From: Tetradesmus obliquus
Lineage: Eukaryota > Chlorophyta > Chlorophyceae > Sphaeropleales > Scenedesmaceae
NCBI GenBank assembly: GCA_030272155.1
Contig: CP126201.1
Coordinates: forward strand, 2,214,501-2,278,500
Reading direction: 5' to 3'
Length of the DNA stretch: 64,000 nt
The notes beneath the pieces are model-generated. The model saw only the letters and a program-made list of their open reading frames with translations, searched no databases and was not told the DNA's origin. Shown in pieces: positions 11,323 to 23,144 of this stretch. The position numbers and the translations under genes were made by a program. The number at the start of each line of letters is the position of its first letter. Position 1 is the stretch's first letter.

Positions 11323-14300
11323 TTTGATCTGGCGGTAGAGGTACCAGGTGCTGCTGATGCCTCCGTAGCTGCTGCTCCCTGCTGTGATCTGGGGAGGCTT
11401 GCAGTAGGGCCAATACTGCTGCTGCTGCTGCTGCTGCTGCCAATGCCCTGGTTGCTGCGGCTGGCTTCAGCCATAGTAAACATGCACAGGAGCTTGATGA
11501 GCAGCAGCATGACTACAGCTGCCACAATGTAGAGGCCAAGCAGCGTTGGTTTTGGCAGGCAGTGGCGGCAGGTGAAGGGCTTGGTTGCTCGAAAGCCAAG
11601 CTTGCACACAGCGCACAAGTTGCCAGAGTACCCTGCAGCAAGACAGCAACATGTGGACACGACAACATTGGATTTGTTGAGAAAGGGTGTCCTGCATGTG
11701 GGTATGGCACCAGCTGGCGACAGTATGGACGACAATAAGGAGGACACATGATGTGAGATCAGAAGTGCCACTGCACTCTTGTCACATACAGGATGTACAG
11801 CACCTGCCTGCAGGCAGATGCCAGCTGTTGCACAGCACATAATCCACACTTGTTGAAAAGAACGGGTCCTATTTGGCGGGCCCTCACCTGAGCTGCACTG
11901 CAGTGCAGAGAAGTGGACCTGTGCAGGGCCATTGAGGCCCAGCAGGGCTACTGCAGCTGTCCAGCAGGATGCTCCTGTTGCCTTGACATGCTGCTGGGTT
12001 GGGGCACCTGCATCCCAACATCAGCAGCAGCAGCAGGCGGCAGCAGCAGCAGCAGCACAGAAGTAAGGATGTCGCTCACCATCAATGTGGTGCGTGTGTA
12101 CTTGCTGGTCGTAGCCACTGGCAAGCTGCAACAAATAAAGGCAACATGTCTGGCAGCCACAGCCTTACAAGTGCATCGCAGCAAGCTGCTCACCTGTGAA
12201 CCTGGTTGGACTGTGGGTCTGATGACCAATAGCCTTCCAGAGGGATGATGGCAGTCCCGCCAGGCGCAAGGGCTCCATCCGGAGCAGCTTCACACGTTGC
12301 ATTGCTGGGCTCAAGGCTGAAGCTTCCTTCCAAACACTCTTGACAAGCATCCGGCGCTGCTGTCACTTCTCCAGGAATGCAACTGCGCACTTGCAGGCTC
12401 ATGATAGCCGGCTCCGGTGCCCGCAACAACCTGCTGCTGTTGCTGCTGCTGCTGCCGTTGTTGGTTTGGGCTGCTGATGCATTCAAGCTTTGCTCCATGA
12501 CCTCTTGCATGAGTGAGAATGACAACGTGTAAGCTCCAGGGGGCTTTCGAATCTTCAGGCCCAAATGCACAAGGCCTGATGTGTCGCTTAGGTTGCTGCC
12601 CAAAAACAGCTGATCATCAAGAATTGCCTTGACAAACAAGCCCTCACAAGGCAAGCCAAATGCACCAGAGACATTCAGCAGCACAGGCAGCACACCCTTG
12701 GCGCTACTCACGTGACTGACAAAGTTGCTGATTGACGTATGCCCCACAACAGACAGTTGCGTGCTGAACACCCCAATGTTGCGATCGTACGTAGCTGCAT
12801 TTGCACGCACAACATTGGACAAACCAGCCGGATCAAAGCTTTCAGAGCTCAGGAACAAGCCACAGCACGTTGCGCAGAGTTGCCAGTAATCTGACTGTCA
12901 GATGACACTACAAGTGCAGCTGTGTCGTGCACACAGCCGCCGCCACCGGTGCGCAATGCAGCATTGTGTAACCAAGCTGCTGCTCGAGAGGTTCAGCGTT
13001 GCCGCATCCCGCGCTGCAAAGCCTGCACACGTCACAGCTGAGTTGCCTAGAATGCGCGTGCTATAACCCAGCACAACACGCGCTGCATCTTCAACCACAA
13101 CAGCACCACCGATAGGACCGGAGTTATCGTTGAAACTGCTGTTGCTCACAGTGACACTCGCAATCTGCTTCACTGCAAGACCGCCACCATGCACAGATGC
13201 TGTGTTGCTGATCACTTGGCTGCTGTCCATCCTAGCAATCCCAGAGTCCTGGGCACACAAGGCAGCGCCCTGCTTCGCGCGGTTGCCGCGCCAGACTGTG
13301 TTAGTAACAATCATCGTAGCAGTTTGACCGACGAGCGCACCTCCTCCCTCGCCACCAGCTATGTTAGATGCAATCAACGAATCAAGCACAGCAATGCGAC
13401 TCCGAGCATGCGCAAACAAGCCACCTGCATACTGCGCTGTGTTCTGCAGCACGCTGCTGTTACCAGACACCGCCAAGTTTGATGCATCCTGCGTAACAGC
13501 AGCGCCGCCATACACCGCCTGGTTCCCAGCTAGCACAGACCCCTCCACTATCACCTGCGTCCTCGCAATCATGTAGATGTATCCACCATAGTCTGCACTG
13601 TTGTTGGCACATGTGGAGTTGAGTAGCTTCATCTGACCAGTCTCTCGCACAAAGATTGATCCATACTGGCCCTGTGTACGTGACACAATGCTGCTGACCA
13701 GCTCAACCTTGGACAAACCACCAGCAACAACAGCACCGCCATATGTAGCTGCATTCTGGGTAAAGTTGCACCGTACCATGCTTACAACTGCCCTCCCATC
13801 AACTCCAACACCTGCTGCCCTCACGGACGCCTTGTTTGACACAAACACACTGTCTAATATGGTCACAGCTGCAGACGCAGATGCAAACACAGCCCCTCCA
13901 ACACGCCCAACAGAGCAGTTGCGGAAAGTGGAGTTGGTGATGTTCACACGTGCAGAATCTGACACCAGAATCGCTCCACCATAACCAAATGTGGTGGAAT
14001 CAGCTGCATTGCTGCTTATCGTGCAGTTTTGCATGCTCAGGCTGCTGTTGCCCCGAGCAGCAACAGCAGACCCACCCTCACCATGTGCATTGCCGTTAAT
14101 ACCAACTCCAGCTTGCATTTTAACATCTGCCTGCTCCATTAACAGCAGCACCGGAGCTCCACGGTTGTCACTGAGCTGCCCACCTGTTATAATTACTGTT
14201 ACTTTGCCACCAAATGCCAGAATGCCACGCTCTGTTGTTATGGCCTGATTAGCGCCCTGCTGGCGAAGCCCTACATCTCTTTCTGGCTGCCGCCAGTCAA

Positions 14301-14989
14301 GGTGGAGGCCTTGGGGTGTTTTGACAGCGGCAGTGCAGCAACTTTGTATGTCATGTTATGCTGCTGCTGTCATGACATGCAAGCTGCTGCCTGGATTTTT
14401 TGCAGCTCCTGGTTGGTGTGGACTTTTGTAGATGTCTGAGCATGCTGCTCAGCATGCTGTACAGCATGTACAAGAATGCAGCAGTGCATCGCTGCTCAAG
14501 CTTTAGGGTGACAAAATATCGTACAAAAGCTCAACATGCTTGCAGCCTGCTGTAGATGCATGCAGTTGAACATGCAGTGCAGCTGCATTGTAGACAGCTC
14601 TACAAAGCTTCAGCAGCGCCTGCTGCCAACCTTGGATGCGTGGCTGCACCAGCTGTACCGCTTCCTCCCCACAAAACGCCAGCACAGCCTGCACCGGCCG
14701 CCCTGCCTGAGCCGTCCATTGGTCAGTGCACTTGTCTATGTCCACTACGTTTCACTCCAGTGAATTGCCTAAGCTCAGCTGGACTTATCAGGCTGCTGTT
14801 AACAACAATGGTAGGGACTGAGTTGGGGGTGCTGGAGCTACAATTGAGGCTTGCGGTGAGTGCGATGCTTCCAGTGGAGCCTTGCAGTTGCAGGCTGCAT
14901 GTCGTGGGTGCCTGTGCTGCTGCTTTGCGCGCCTCGAGCAGCAACACGGCCAGGCACAGCGCAGCAAAACAGCGGTGCCTGCCCTGCAT
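10092..14989 (-). CDS. Beta-helix repeat, Cys-rich, multi-pass membrane protein
   Basis: The start ATG at 14989 opens a signal peptide (MQGRHRCFAALCLAVLLLEA...). A large exon (about 12898-14340) encodes a right-handed beta-helix of roughly 20 rungs with recurring GGA(V/I) turns and N-x-A/S-rich strands, as in pectin-lyase-fold and PMP-type adhesins. The exon ending near 12195 has many N-glycosylation sequons, then CIPGEVTAAPDACQECLEGS, resembling the GCC2/GCC3 (ephrin-receptor-like) Cys module. The last exon begins YSGNLCAVC and contains about nine hydrophobic segments between 10120 and 11560, with Ser-rich loops coded by CTG/CAG runs, ending at TAA 10092. This suggests a surface or endomembrane protein with a large lumenal or outer domain; I cannot assign a function. 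Joins between 11640 and 12195 and between 14340 and 14755 are unresolved, and a short exon near 11890-11960 is likely. Confidence 0.7.
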
Positions 14990-17340
14990 TCGAGACGCTG
15001 GAAGATGTTGCGCATTACTAAGCTGAGTGCATATTTTTTTTCGAGCATCGCAGGGCAAATGGACGGCGAATGATAAACAAATCGGAGGGTTGCCTGGCGC
15101 GGTCACTAGGCATTAGGGCGTTCCGAGATCGGGCATCCCGAGGCAACGGTTAGAGACGTGGCACTTCTGTCCTAACAGCCATAAACAAACACCATGTTTT
15201 TTACATTTTAATAAAATCGGTTGGCGAGCACACATACATCACAAGTTGTGCGAAGCTCAGCAGACTTCAGGTCTTGCAGCGCAGATGGCAGCCATGGCCA
15301 GTGCCAGATATGCCAGTAAACCACACCACTCGCGTCAAAACTCTTTGAACGCAGCTTTAAGATTTTGATGAAGTCAGCTGCGTCTGGCAGCGGCCCTGCT
15401 GATTCCCCTGCAGCTGATGCGCTGTTCTGGGCTCGCTGTGCTGGGCTCAGCCCAGAACAGCCAGGCTGGCGCTAGCTGCAGCCGATGCCAGGTCGCCAGC
15501 TTGCAGTCAAACCAGCATGCTCTGAGTGCTCAAGCATGCGGTCAAATGACTGCAACTTGCGTGCTGCGATGCAGACGGTAGTAATTTGAGAAAACGTACT
15601 GCTTGAATTGTGATCTCTGTAGTTGAGCGCGTTGGACAACTGCACTCTGTGTTGAAGCAGGGCAGCAGCTGGTGTGGTGCCACAAATCGCTTGCTCAGTC
15701 GATGTGGACCGTACGTAGAGGACAGCACGCCGGCACGTGTAATCTGTCCTGAGAAGTTACCTGCTGTAGCTCACAACCTGGTTACACATGCACTTTCTTC
15801 AGCAGCTTTGATAAAAATCACGCCATGAACAGACATCCCTGCAACGCAAGGACCGCAGCTGCATTGGCAACGCCTGCATGACCGTCCTGTACCATGCATA
15901 TACATGACCCTTGGACATGCTGTGCTCTGCACGGGCAGAGCAGCCGCAACTTGCGCGTTTGAAACACGTGCCGCGCATCCAAGGTGCATCACACCTCAGT
16001 AAAGAGGCATGCCAGATGCATGCAGCTTCAGCACCAAGGTTGTGACTAACTGCAATGCCTAAGCCTGCTGCGCATTGCTTGCTGCAGCACCCTGCTCGGC
16101 ATACTCACAGACATGCCGCACATGCAGTAATGCGAACATCAAGCAATGCAAACAGCAGCATCTCAGCATGCGCCTGCATGTTTTGTGTTGCTGCAGCAAC
16201 GGCTGTTGCATGGCACTGCCTGCCACCACACCCTAAACCAATCAGCTGCAACGATGTGCTTAGATATGCAGCATCACAACACAGGTGCCGCGTCGAGCAA
16301 GCAGCGCTGTGAAAGCCTGCGAGAATTATTATGCACTAGGCGACCAGCCGCCAAAATCATGTCTGGTTTGCGCCGTGACACACAATGCAGCGCCTGTTAG
16401 TGCGCCTACTGGAACACATATACAGACACGCATTGTTTGCAAGCGACTAGTGCACAAACTACACACACAGCACAGCAGCAGCATTGCATAGCCATTTGGG
16501 CACACTTGACACTGGCGCAGGTTTAGCTAAATGACGCTGCTGCAAACAACAATGTGCACCTGAACTGGCGGCAATACGCCGTCCGCAAAGCGCAGCGTGT
16601 TCCGCAATCAAAGAACCCTGCGCTGCTCGGCCACCATTGCGCCTGGACACCATGCATAACAAAACTTCTGCATGCACCAGTTCGCATGTACATGAAAGAA
16701 TGGCACAATCACTCAAGTTCCTTCTAAGTATTCTGCAATGCCCTGATGCGCTGACGATCACAACCCTCGCTACGCCACACTCCAGCGGCAGCCAAGGCCT
16801 CAGCGGACAGGGAAGTTGAAATACGGTGGTGCACCAGCAGCAGCAGCAGCGTCGGCGCTGCAACGCAACCAGCATGCTCACACCCAACACAGGAGCAGCA
16901 GCATTACTCAGCTGCCTTAAATTGCAGCCGCACCAGGCTGCTGAAACAGCACTGTGCAGTCCCCTGGGAACCACAGCCCCTCGTTGCATGCAGCCAGCAG
17001 CTCCCTACACAGGCCAGCTTTCAAACTCCCCAGCAGCCGCAACGGAAGGCTCGCCAACCACAGCAAAGCAGCAAACAATAGCCTGCCAGTTTGGCCAGCC
17101 ACAGCACTGGCACCAGCACTGCTGCTGCTGCCGCTGGAGCACACGCTGTCACCAAACACTGCGGCAGCTGGCGCAGAGGGCCTCCTGGCGATCGGCTGCA
17201 GCACCAGCGCATACGCGAGGTACACAAGCAGCAGCGCCGCACACCGCAGCAGCACTCTCTTCACCACTACTGCTGCTTCAGCAACAAGCGCACGCATGCC
17301 AACTCCGCTGCTCCAATCTGCTGCACTTCTGCCGCCCGGT
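14990..17340. other. Intergenic stretch between PP5 stop and beta-helix gene start
   Basis: It should hold the PP5 3' UTR and the beta-helix gene promoter. A minus-strand TGTAA (TTACA on this strand) at 15782-15786 is the likeliest PP5 poly(A) signal, with another at 15201-15205. I see no convincing exon. Confidence 0.4.
15421..15461. repeat. Perfect 13-bp inverted repeat (hairpin)
   Basis: GCTGTTCTGGGCT at 15421-15433 is the exact reverse complement of AGCCCAGAACAGC at 15449-15461, with a 15-base loop that can itself pair partly with the right arm. It could fold in either transcript strand. Confidence 0.8.
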
Positions 17341-20300
17341 CTACATGCCCCAGCTAAGAAAGCTACTGGCATACGCCATGGGTTTTACATCAGGGTGGGG
17401 CACTGCCTCGAAGGTAGTGAAGTGCGGGACCATGTCGGAGCCATTGAACTTTACAAAGGCTCCCTTGTTGCCCATCTGGTCGCAGTAGTTAGGAGCAGAG
17501 AAGACCGTGACCAGCAGCCCGTTGTGCGCCACCTCGTAGCCTTCTTCCTTGACCTGCAGACGAGGAACAGGCAAAAACAAGGGATCAAAAATACAGAATG
17601 TAGCAGGCATGGAGAAGACGGTGACCAGCAGCCCGTTGTGCAGCAACCTCATAGCCCTCCTTGACCTGCAGGCATTTCCATGGCAGAATGAGACACAGCA
17701 AACAAACTGTTGAGGGCTGGTACATGTGATGCATGAGTTGGGCGCGGAGAAGACGGTGACCAGCAGCCCGTTGTGCGCCACCTTGTAGCCCTCCTCCTTG
17801 ACCTGCGAGACTACAACAAAGGGCAGTTGATCGTGAGGTCAGCAGGCATGTGGAGAAGACTGTGACCAGCAGCCTGAATCCAGTACCACAACTGCGCTCA
17901 CCACACACTGCTAAAACTTCCTTCACACACAACGGGTCAGCTATGCAGCCGCTGTTCTCACCTCGTGGCTGCGCACCACCAGCTCCAGGCCGTTCTCCTT
18001 GAGGAACTGCTGCGTGATGTCGGGGCCACACTGCACACAGCCTGGCTCCATGTAAAGCTGCCTCACCAGCTTGATGTCCATGCATGCACTCGTTGCAAAG
18101 ATGCATAAAACACCCCCTACACCCCCAAAGGCATGCACTTGAGTTGATTTCAGCAACACATTCGAACTTGTATCTGTTCTAGCACCTCACCTCGTGGCTG
18201 CGCACCACCAGCTCCAGGCCATTCTCCTTGAGGAACTGCTGCGTGATGTCAGGCCCAAACTGCAGCCCCACGCCGCGCTTGCTGGCCTGCCGCCCCTGCT
18301 CAGGCGCAGGGTCGCTCCACAGGCACTCACACATCAGCCCTTCATCGGGCGGCTCCCTGAATACAGCAGCAGCAGCAGCAGCAGCAGCAAAAGCAGCAGC
18401 AATACAACAAGTGCTGTGAGTTGTTCGTCACACACTTTGCACGCACCAGCAGGAGCAGGGCTGGCCATTCATCACATCCCCACAGATGCATTCTTATCGA
18501 TCAAATAAGGCGAACAGAAAATAGGGCGAACAGAGTCAGTGCGCACCTGTTGCGCTCGACCTTTCTCAGGTCGTCCAAGCTGACCCCGTCCTTGCTGAAC
18601 AGCCCTCCATGCAGCACCAGCACCTTCCGGTTGAGCACGAACGCCAGCGGCAGCCAGTTGAAGACCTCGCGGAACACGTCCAGCATGAGCCCGCTGAACT
18701 TGTGCTTCACCTGCGTGGCAGTTGGTAACAAAACGTAACAGTTAGTGACAGTCTGTGACGTGAACAGAGCGGCAGATAAGCAGAGGGGCGGCAGCCAGTT
18801 GAAGACCTCGCGGAACACGTCCAGCATCAGCCCGCTGAACTTGTGCTTGACCTGCATAACACATTAAAAGTAACATTCAGTAACAGTTTGTGACATGTAC
18901 ACATGTAATGATGCGCAACACAACGCAGAGGGGCGGCAGCCAGTTGAAGACCTCGCGGAACACGTCCAGCATGAGCCCACTGAACTTGTGCTTCACTCGC
19001 GCGACAGTTGGTAACAAAACGTAACAGTTAGTGACAGTCTGTGACATGAACAGAATGAGATCTTTGCAGAGGGGCGGCAGCCAATAAAACACCCCGCGGA
19101 AAACGAGAAGCATCGGCCCACTGAACTTTTGCTTGACGTGCGTGACAACAAGTAACATGGCATAAGCGTTACATAACACGAGGGGTCCGCCACCACTTAA
19201 AAGCCTTGCGCAACACCAGATGCAATGGGGCTTGATATCGAAACAGAACAGGCAGGAGGATGGTGGACGGCGTTCGGAGTCTGCTGCATCATCAGCAGTG
19301 CCCTGCCGCTGGCATGACACAGCAAACAAAGCAACATCATTGGCACGTCTAACGCCATAACATAACAGTATCCGCAGCATTCGGAATGCCCGCCGCACCT
19401 ATCCATCAAAGCTGTAGATCTTGTTCATGCTCGCATGCGCAGCACAAGCGAAATAAGCAACAAGATCTACCCCTCCCCATGTTTTGACAGATGCAGCGCA
19501 GGCCGCACCTCCCCGTTCAAACCGTGGATCTTTTTCATGCTGTGGCTCTCGTGGCTGGGAGCTTGTAACCGAAACATCAAAAACAACAAGACTAGCAACA
19601 TATGAAGGTTGATGGCAGGCTCACCTCTCCGTCGAAGCCGTAGATCTTGTTCATGCTGTGGCTCTCGTGGTTGCCGCGCGTGAGGTGCATGCAGCTGGGG
19701 TGCAGCACCTTCCACGCCAGCAGCGCCAGGATGACCTCCACGCTGAAGCTGCCCCGGTCCACAAAGTCGCCTGCGCATGCAGGACATCCACAAATGCAGA
19801 CAGTCAAGCGGCACGGTACGACAGCAAATACATACGCTGTTGGTGTGTCAGCAGCGCCAGGATGACCTCCACACTAAGGCTGCCACGGTCCACAAAGTCG
19901 CCTGCGCATCAGATAGCATCAGCATGTAGAACAGCAAATTCAAGTATAACGAATATGCCAGCAGCGCCAGGATGACCTCCACGCTGAAGCTGCCACGGTC
20001 CACAAAGCCGCCTGAAGAAAAAAAATCAAAAGAATTGCGGGGGCCGCGCATTTCACGGCATGTTACACAGAAGATGCAGGCATGCGGTGTGAACACGCCA
20101 GCAGTCACTCAATCAATCAATGACACATTTTTCTAGCAACAGGTGAACCCAGAGGAGGGAGCCACTCCAAAACCACCTTAGGTGACACCTAAACCTTGAA
20201 CACACGCCAGCAGTGCAGGATGATGACCACGCTGAAGGAGCTGCGTGGCAAGTGGGCTGACAGAGCCGGCGGAAGAGCAGCAGCGGCAGCAGCAGCAGCG

Positions 20301-21332
20301 CTCACCGTTGAAGAGGTAGGGGTTGTCAGGCCCCGGGTTGCCGTTGAGCTGCCAGATGTTGAGCAGGTCGTAGTACTGCCCGTGCACGTCTCCACACAAA
20401 GTAAAGTGTACAAATATACTAAACACAACAGATTGCATAAACCAACTGACCATCTCGTCACATCCTAGCAGGGCGACAGACGGCAACGGACGGCATAAGG
20501 TGGTGCGGCGAGGTCAGCTGCAGAGCAGCACCTCCAAAAGATGGCAGCAGCAGCAGCAGCAGCAGCAGCGCTCACCGTTGAAGAGGTAGGGGTTGTCAGG
20601 CCCTGGGTTGCCGTTGAGCTGCCAGATGTTGAGCAGGTCGTAGTACTGCCCGTGCACGTCACCACACACCGTGAAGTGGCGGTCTGCAGGGATGTCTATG
20701 TCGACCAGCGATGGAAGCTCGCGCAGCAGCTGCCGCGCCTGAAGCAAGGCATCACAACAACAAGCAATGATGGTCAGTGTCAGTTGCTGCGGCACACAGT
20801 GAAGTGGCGGTCTGCGGGGAAGTCATGTCCACCAGCGATGGAAGCTCGCGCAGCAGCTGCCGCGCCTGCAAGCAGTGCAGTTGGTCAAGCAGCAATACTG
20901 GTCACTGTTTGGTTACTACAGCACACAGTAAAGTGGCGGTCTGCAGGGATGTCTATGTCGACCAGAGATGGCAGTTTCCGCAGCAGCTGCCGCGCCTGAA
21001 GCAACACGGTTGACACAGCAGCCATGTATGTGCATAGAAGTAATGCAAGCAAAACACATTGATATCTAATACGTCGCGACCCCATTCATTCTCCAACAGG
21101 CGCAACCAGACTAGGCCCATTATCCGAACACCACCTCCAAACCCTTGCTGCAACAAACTGTGTGCCCTCACCCCCACCACCACAGCAGCTGCACCTGCAG
21201 CAGTATTCGCCACGCACCTGCAGCAGTATCTGGAATGCGAAGCGCCTGTGGATGAGCCGCTGCTCCTTGAACTCCTCAAGCATGGCCAGCACAAAGTCTT
21301 CCGTGATCACGTAGCCGCCAGCGCCGTCCTCT

Positions 21333-21415
<83 letters not shown>

Positions 21416-23106
21416 CAAAGTAAGGGACTTGCTGAAGGTCAGAAGGGAGCCGCCACAGAGGCAGCTGCACCCGTCCCAGGCGCTGCTGGCTGCGTGCTGT
21501 CATGAATTGGCTGTCGAATTGCGTACAATGGCTACACACTTGGGTGTTCGACCTAACGTACAGGTGCAGCCCACCCATCTGCGTGCACTGCACGCGTGTG
21601 CGTGTGCTGCTGCAGACGCCACTGCCCAACCAGCCAACGAGACAGCTAGCTGGACAGCTGGTTCTGTCACGAAATCCCACGCACCCTGCATGCGTGGCCC
21701 CTTGTAGCTGTCCTCCACTGGCATGGTGCTGAGGTCGATCGTGTCTGACACATGCGTGATCTCAGAGTCCTGCAGACGCACAGCATCAGCAGCAGCAGCA
21801 GGGCCAGCTGGTCAGCATCTAGCAGGTCCCAGGCTGGCAGCATTGAGACCTTGAGCACACAACACATACCACTGCTCATGTTGTGCATGCACGCACACAT
21901 GTAGCCAGGGGCGGAGAAGTTCAGGGACATGAAGCCAGTGACAACACATTGTGTCGCGTCACCCGCGTCGACAGCGCCTCCTCTAACCTGATGCGCATTA
22001 TTGCCACAGGTACGCAACACACCAACCCTGAACATGTCCGCTGCCATGCTGGGCTCCCCGGCGTCGACAGCGCATCCTCAAACTTGATGTGTACAACATG
22101 AATTCAAAAAGCAGAGGGCCTGCTCGCAAGCAGCAATACTGGTCAGTGTTTGGCCTTACCGGAGTCGACAGCGCCTCCTCAAACTTGATGCGCTTGATGG
22201 CCTTCTCGCACTCTGCCAGCTTCTTGCGCAGGTCAGGGTCCTTGGGCGCGACCTTTGCAGCCTGCAGCAATTCCAACAACAAGGCAAGACAGGGCGCGGT
22301 CAGCAATCCTGCAGCATGCGCATTGCTTGAATGACTGCACTCTGCCAGCTTCTTGCGCAGGTCACGGTCCTTGGGCGCGACCTTGGCAGCCTGCATGTAT
22401 CAGCAGGCAACAAGGCAAACACAGGGCAGGTTGTCAGCAGGCGCTCCTATACTGCAGCACGTGTGGTTGAAGAGGCAGCTAACAATGTGCAGATGCTTGG
22501 GGTTACAGCTACGGTGTGTCCAGTGTTTCTGTAGTGGCAGCCGCTGCCTCTATAAGTTCAGTCATGTGGCTGCATCTGCTTCACACACTGCTCCCGAGTC
22601 ACCAGCCCACAAAACTTGAATATGTCTGCTGCTTCACTTCCCCTGCACTGCCCCAGCGCTTGAATTTCGCTCATCCCAGCCTTGCCTGCTGCCACCTATG
22701 CGCCTTGACTGCTGCTGCTGCAACCGCTGGTGCAGCGGCAGCTGCAGGCTGCGCCACTGCTCTGACACATCTATGGCTAATGCCATGGCCTGCCATTCAT
22801 CAACGCTGCTGCTGGAGGTGGCGCTTGGCTTTGCTGCTGCTGTTCGCAGCCTCGCCTGTGGCCCGTCTGACTCGAGGAAGCAGACTCGCTGCTACTGTTA
22901 CTCCGGCGCTTGAAAGGCTGATGCTGGCTCCGCTGCCAACAGGTTTGCCGGCTGTGCTGTGCCCCGCTGCCGCGACTTGCTTGATTCCCTTCTACTTCCT
23001 GACCACATTCACCACACACGCTGCTGCACTGTTCGTCCAATGCCAGTCGCACCATATAACTCTGAGAGCTGTTGCTGCTGCTGTGGCACACCACACTGCT
23101 GCTGCG

Positions 23107-23144
<38 letters not shown>

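Noticed and set aside
14503-14745. Possible extra exon of the beta-helix gene (VDIDKCTDQWTAQAG...)
   Set aside because: It is open and in the right place, but I could not find splice sites that fix its phase, so it is not called as a separate feature.
16826-17488. Plus- and minus-strand open frames around the PP5 stop, including one at 16917-17372 with hydrophobic stretches
   Set aside because: They overlap the PP5 last exon and its 3' UTR, have no recognisable motif and look like shadows of GC-rich sequence.
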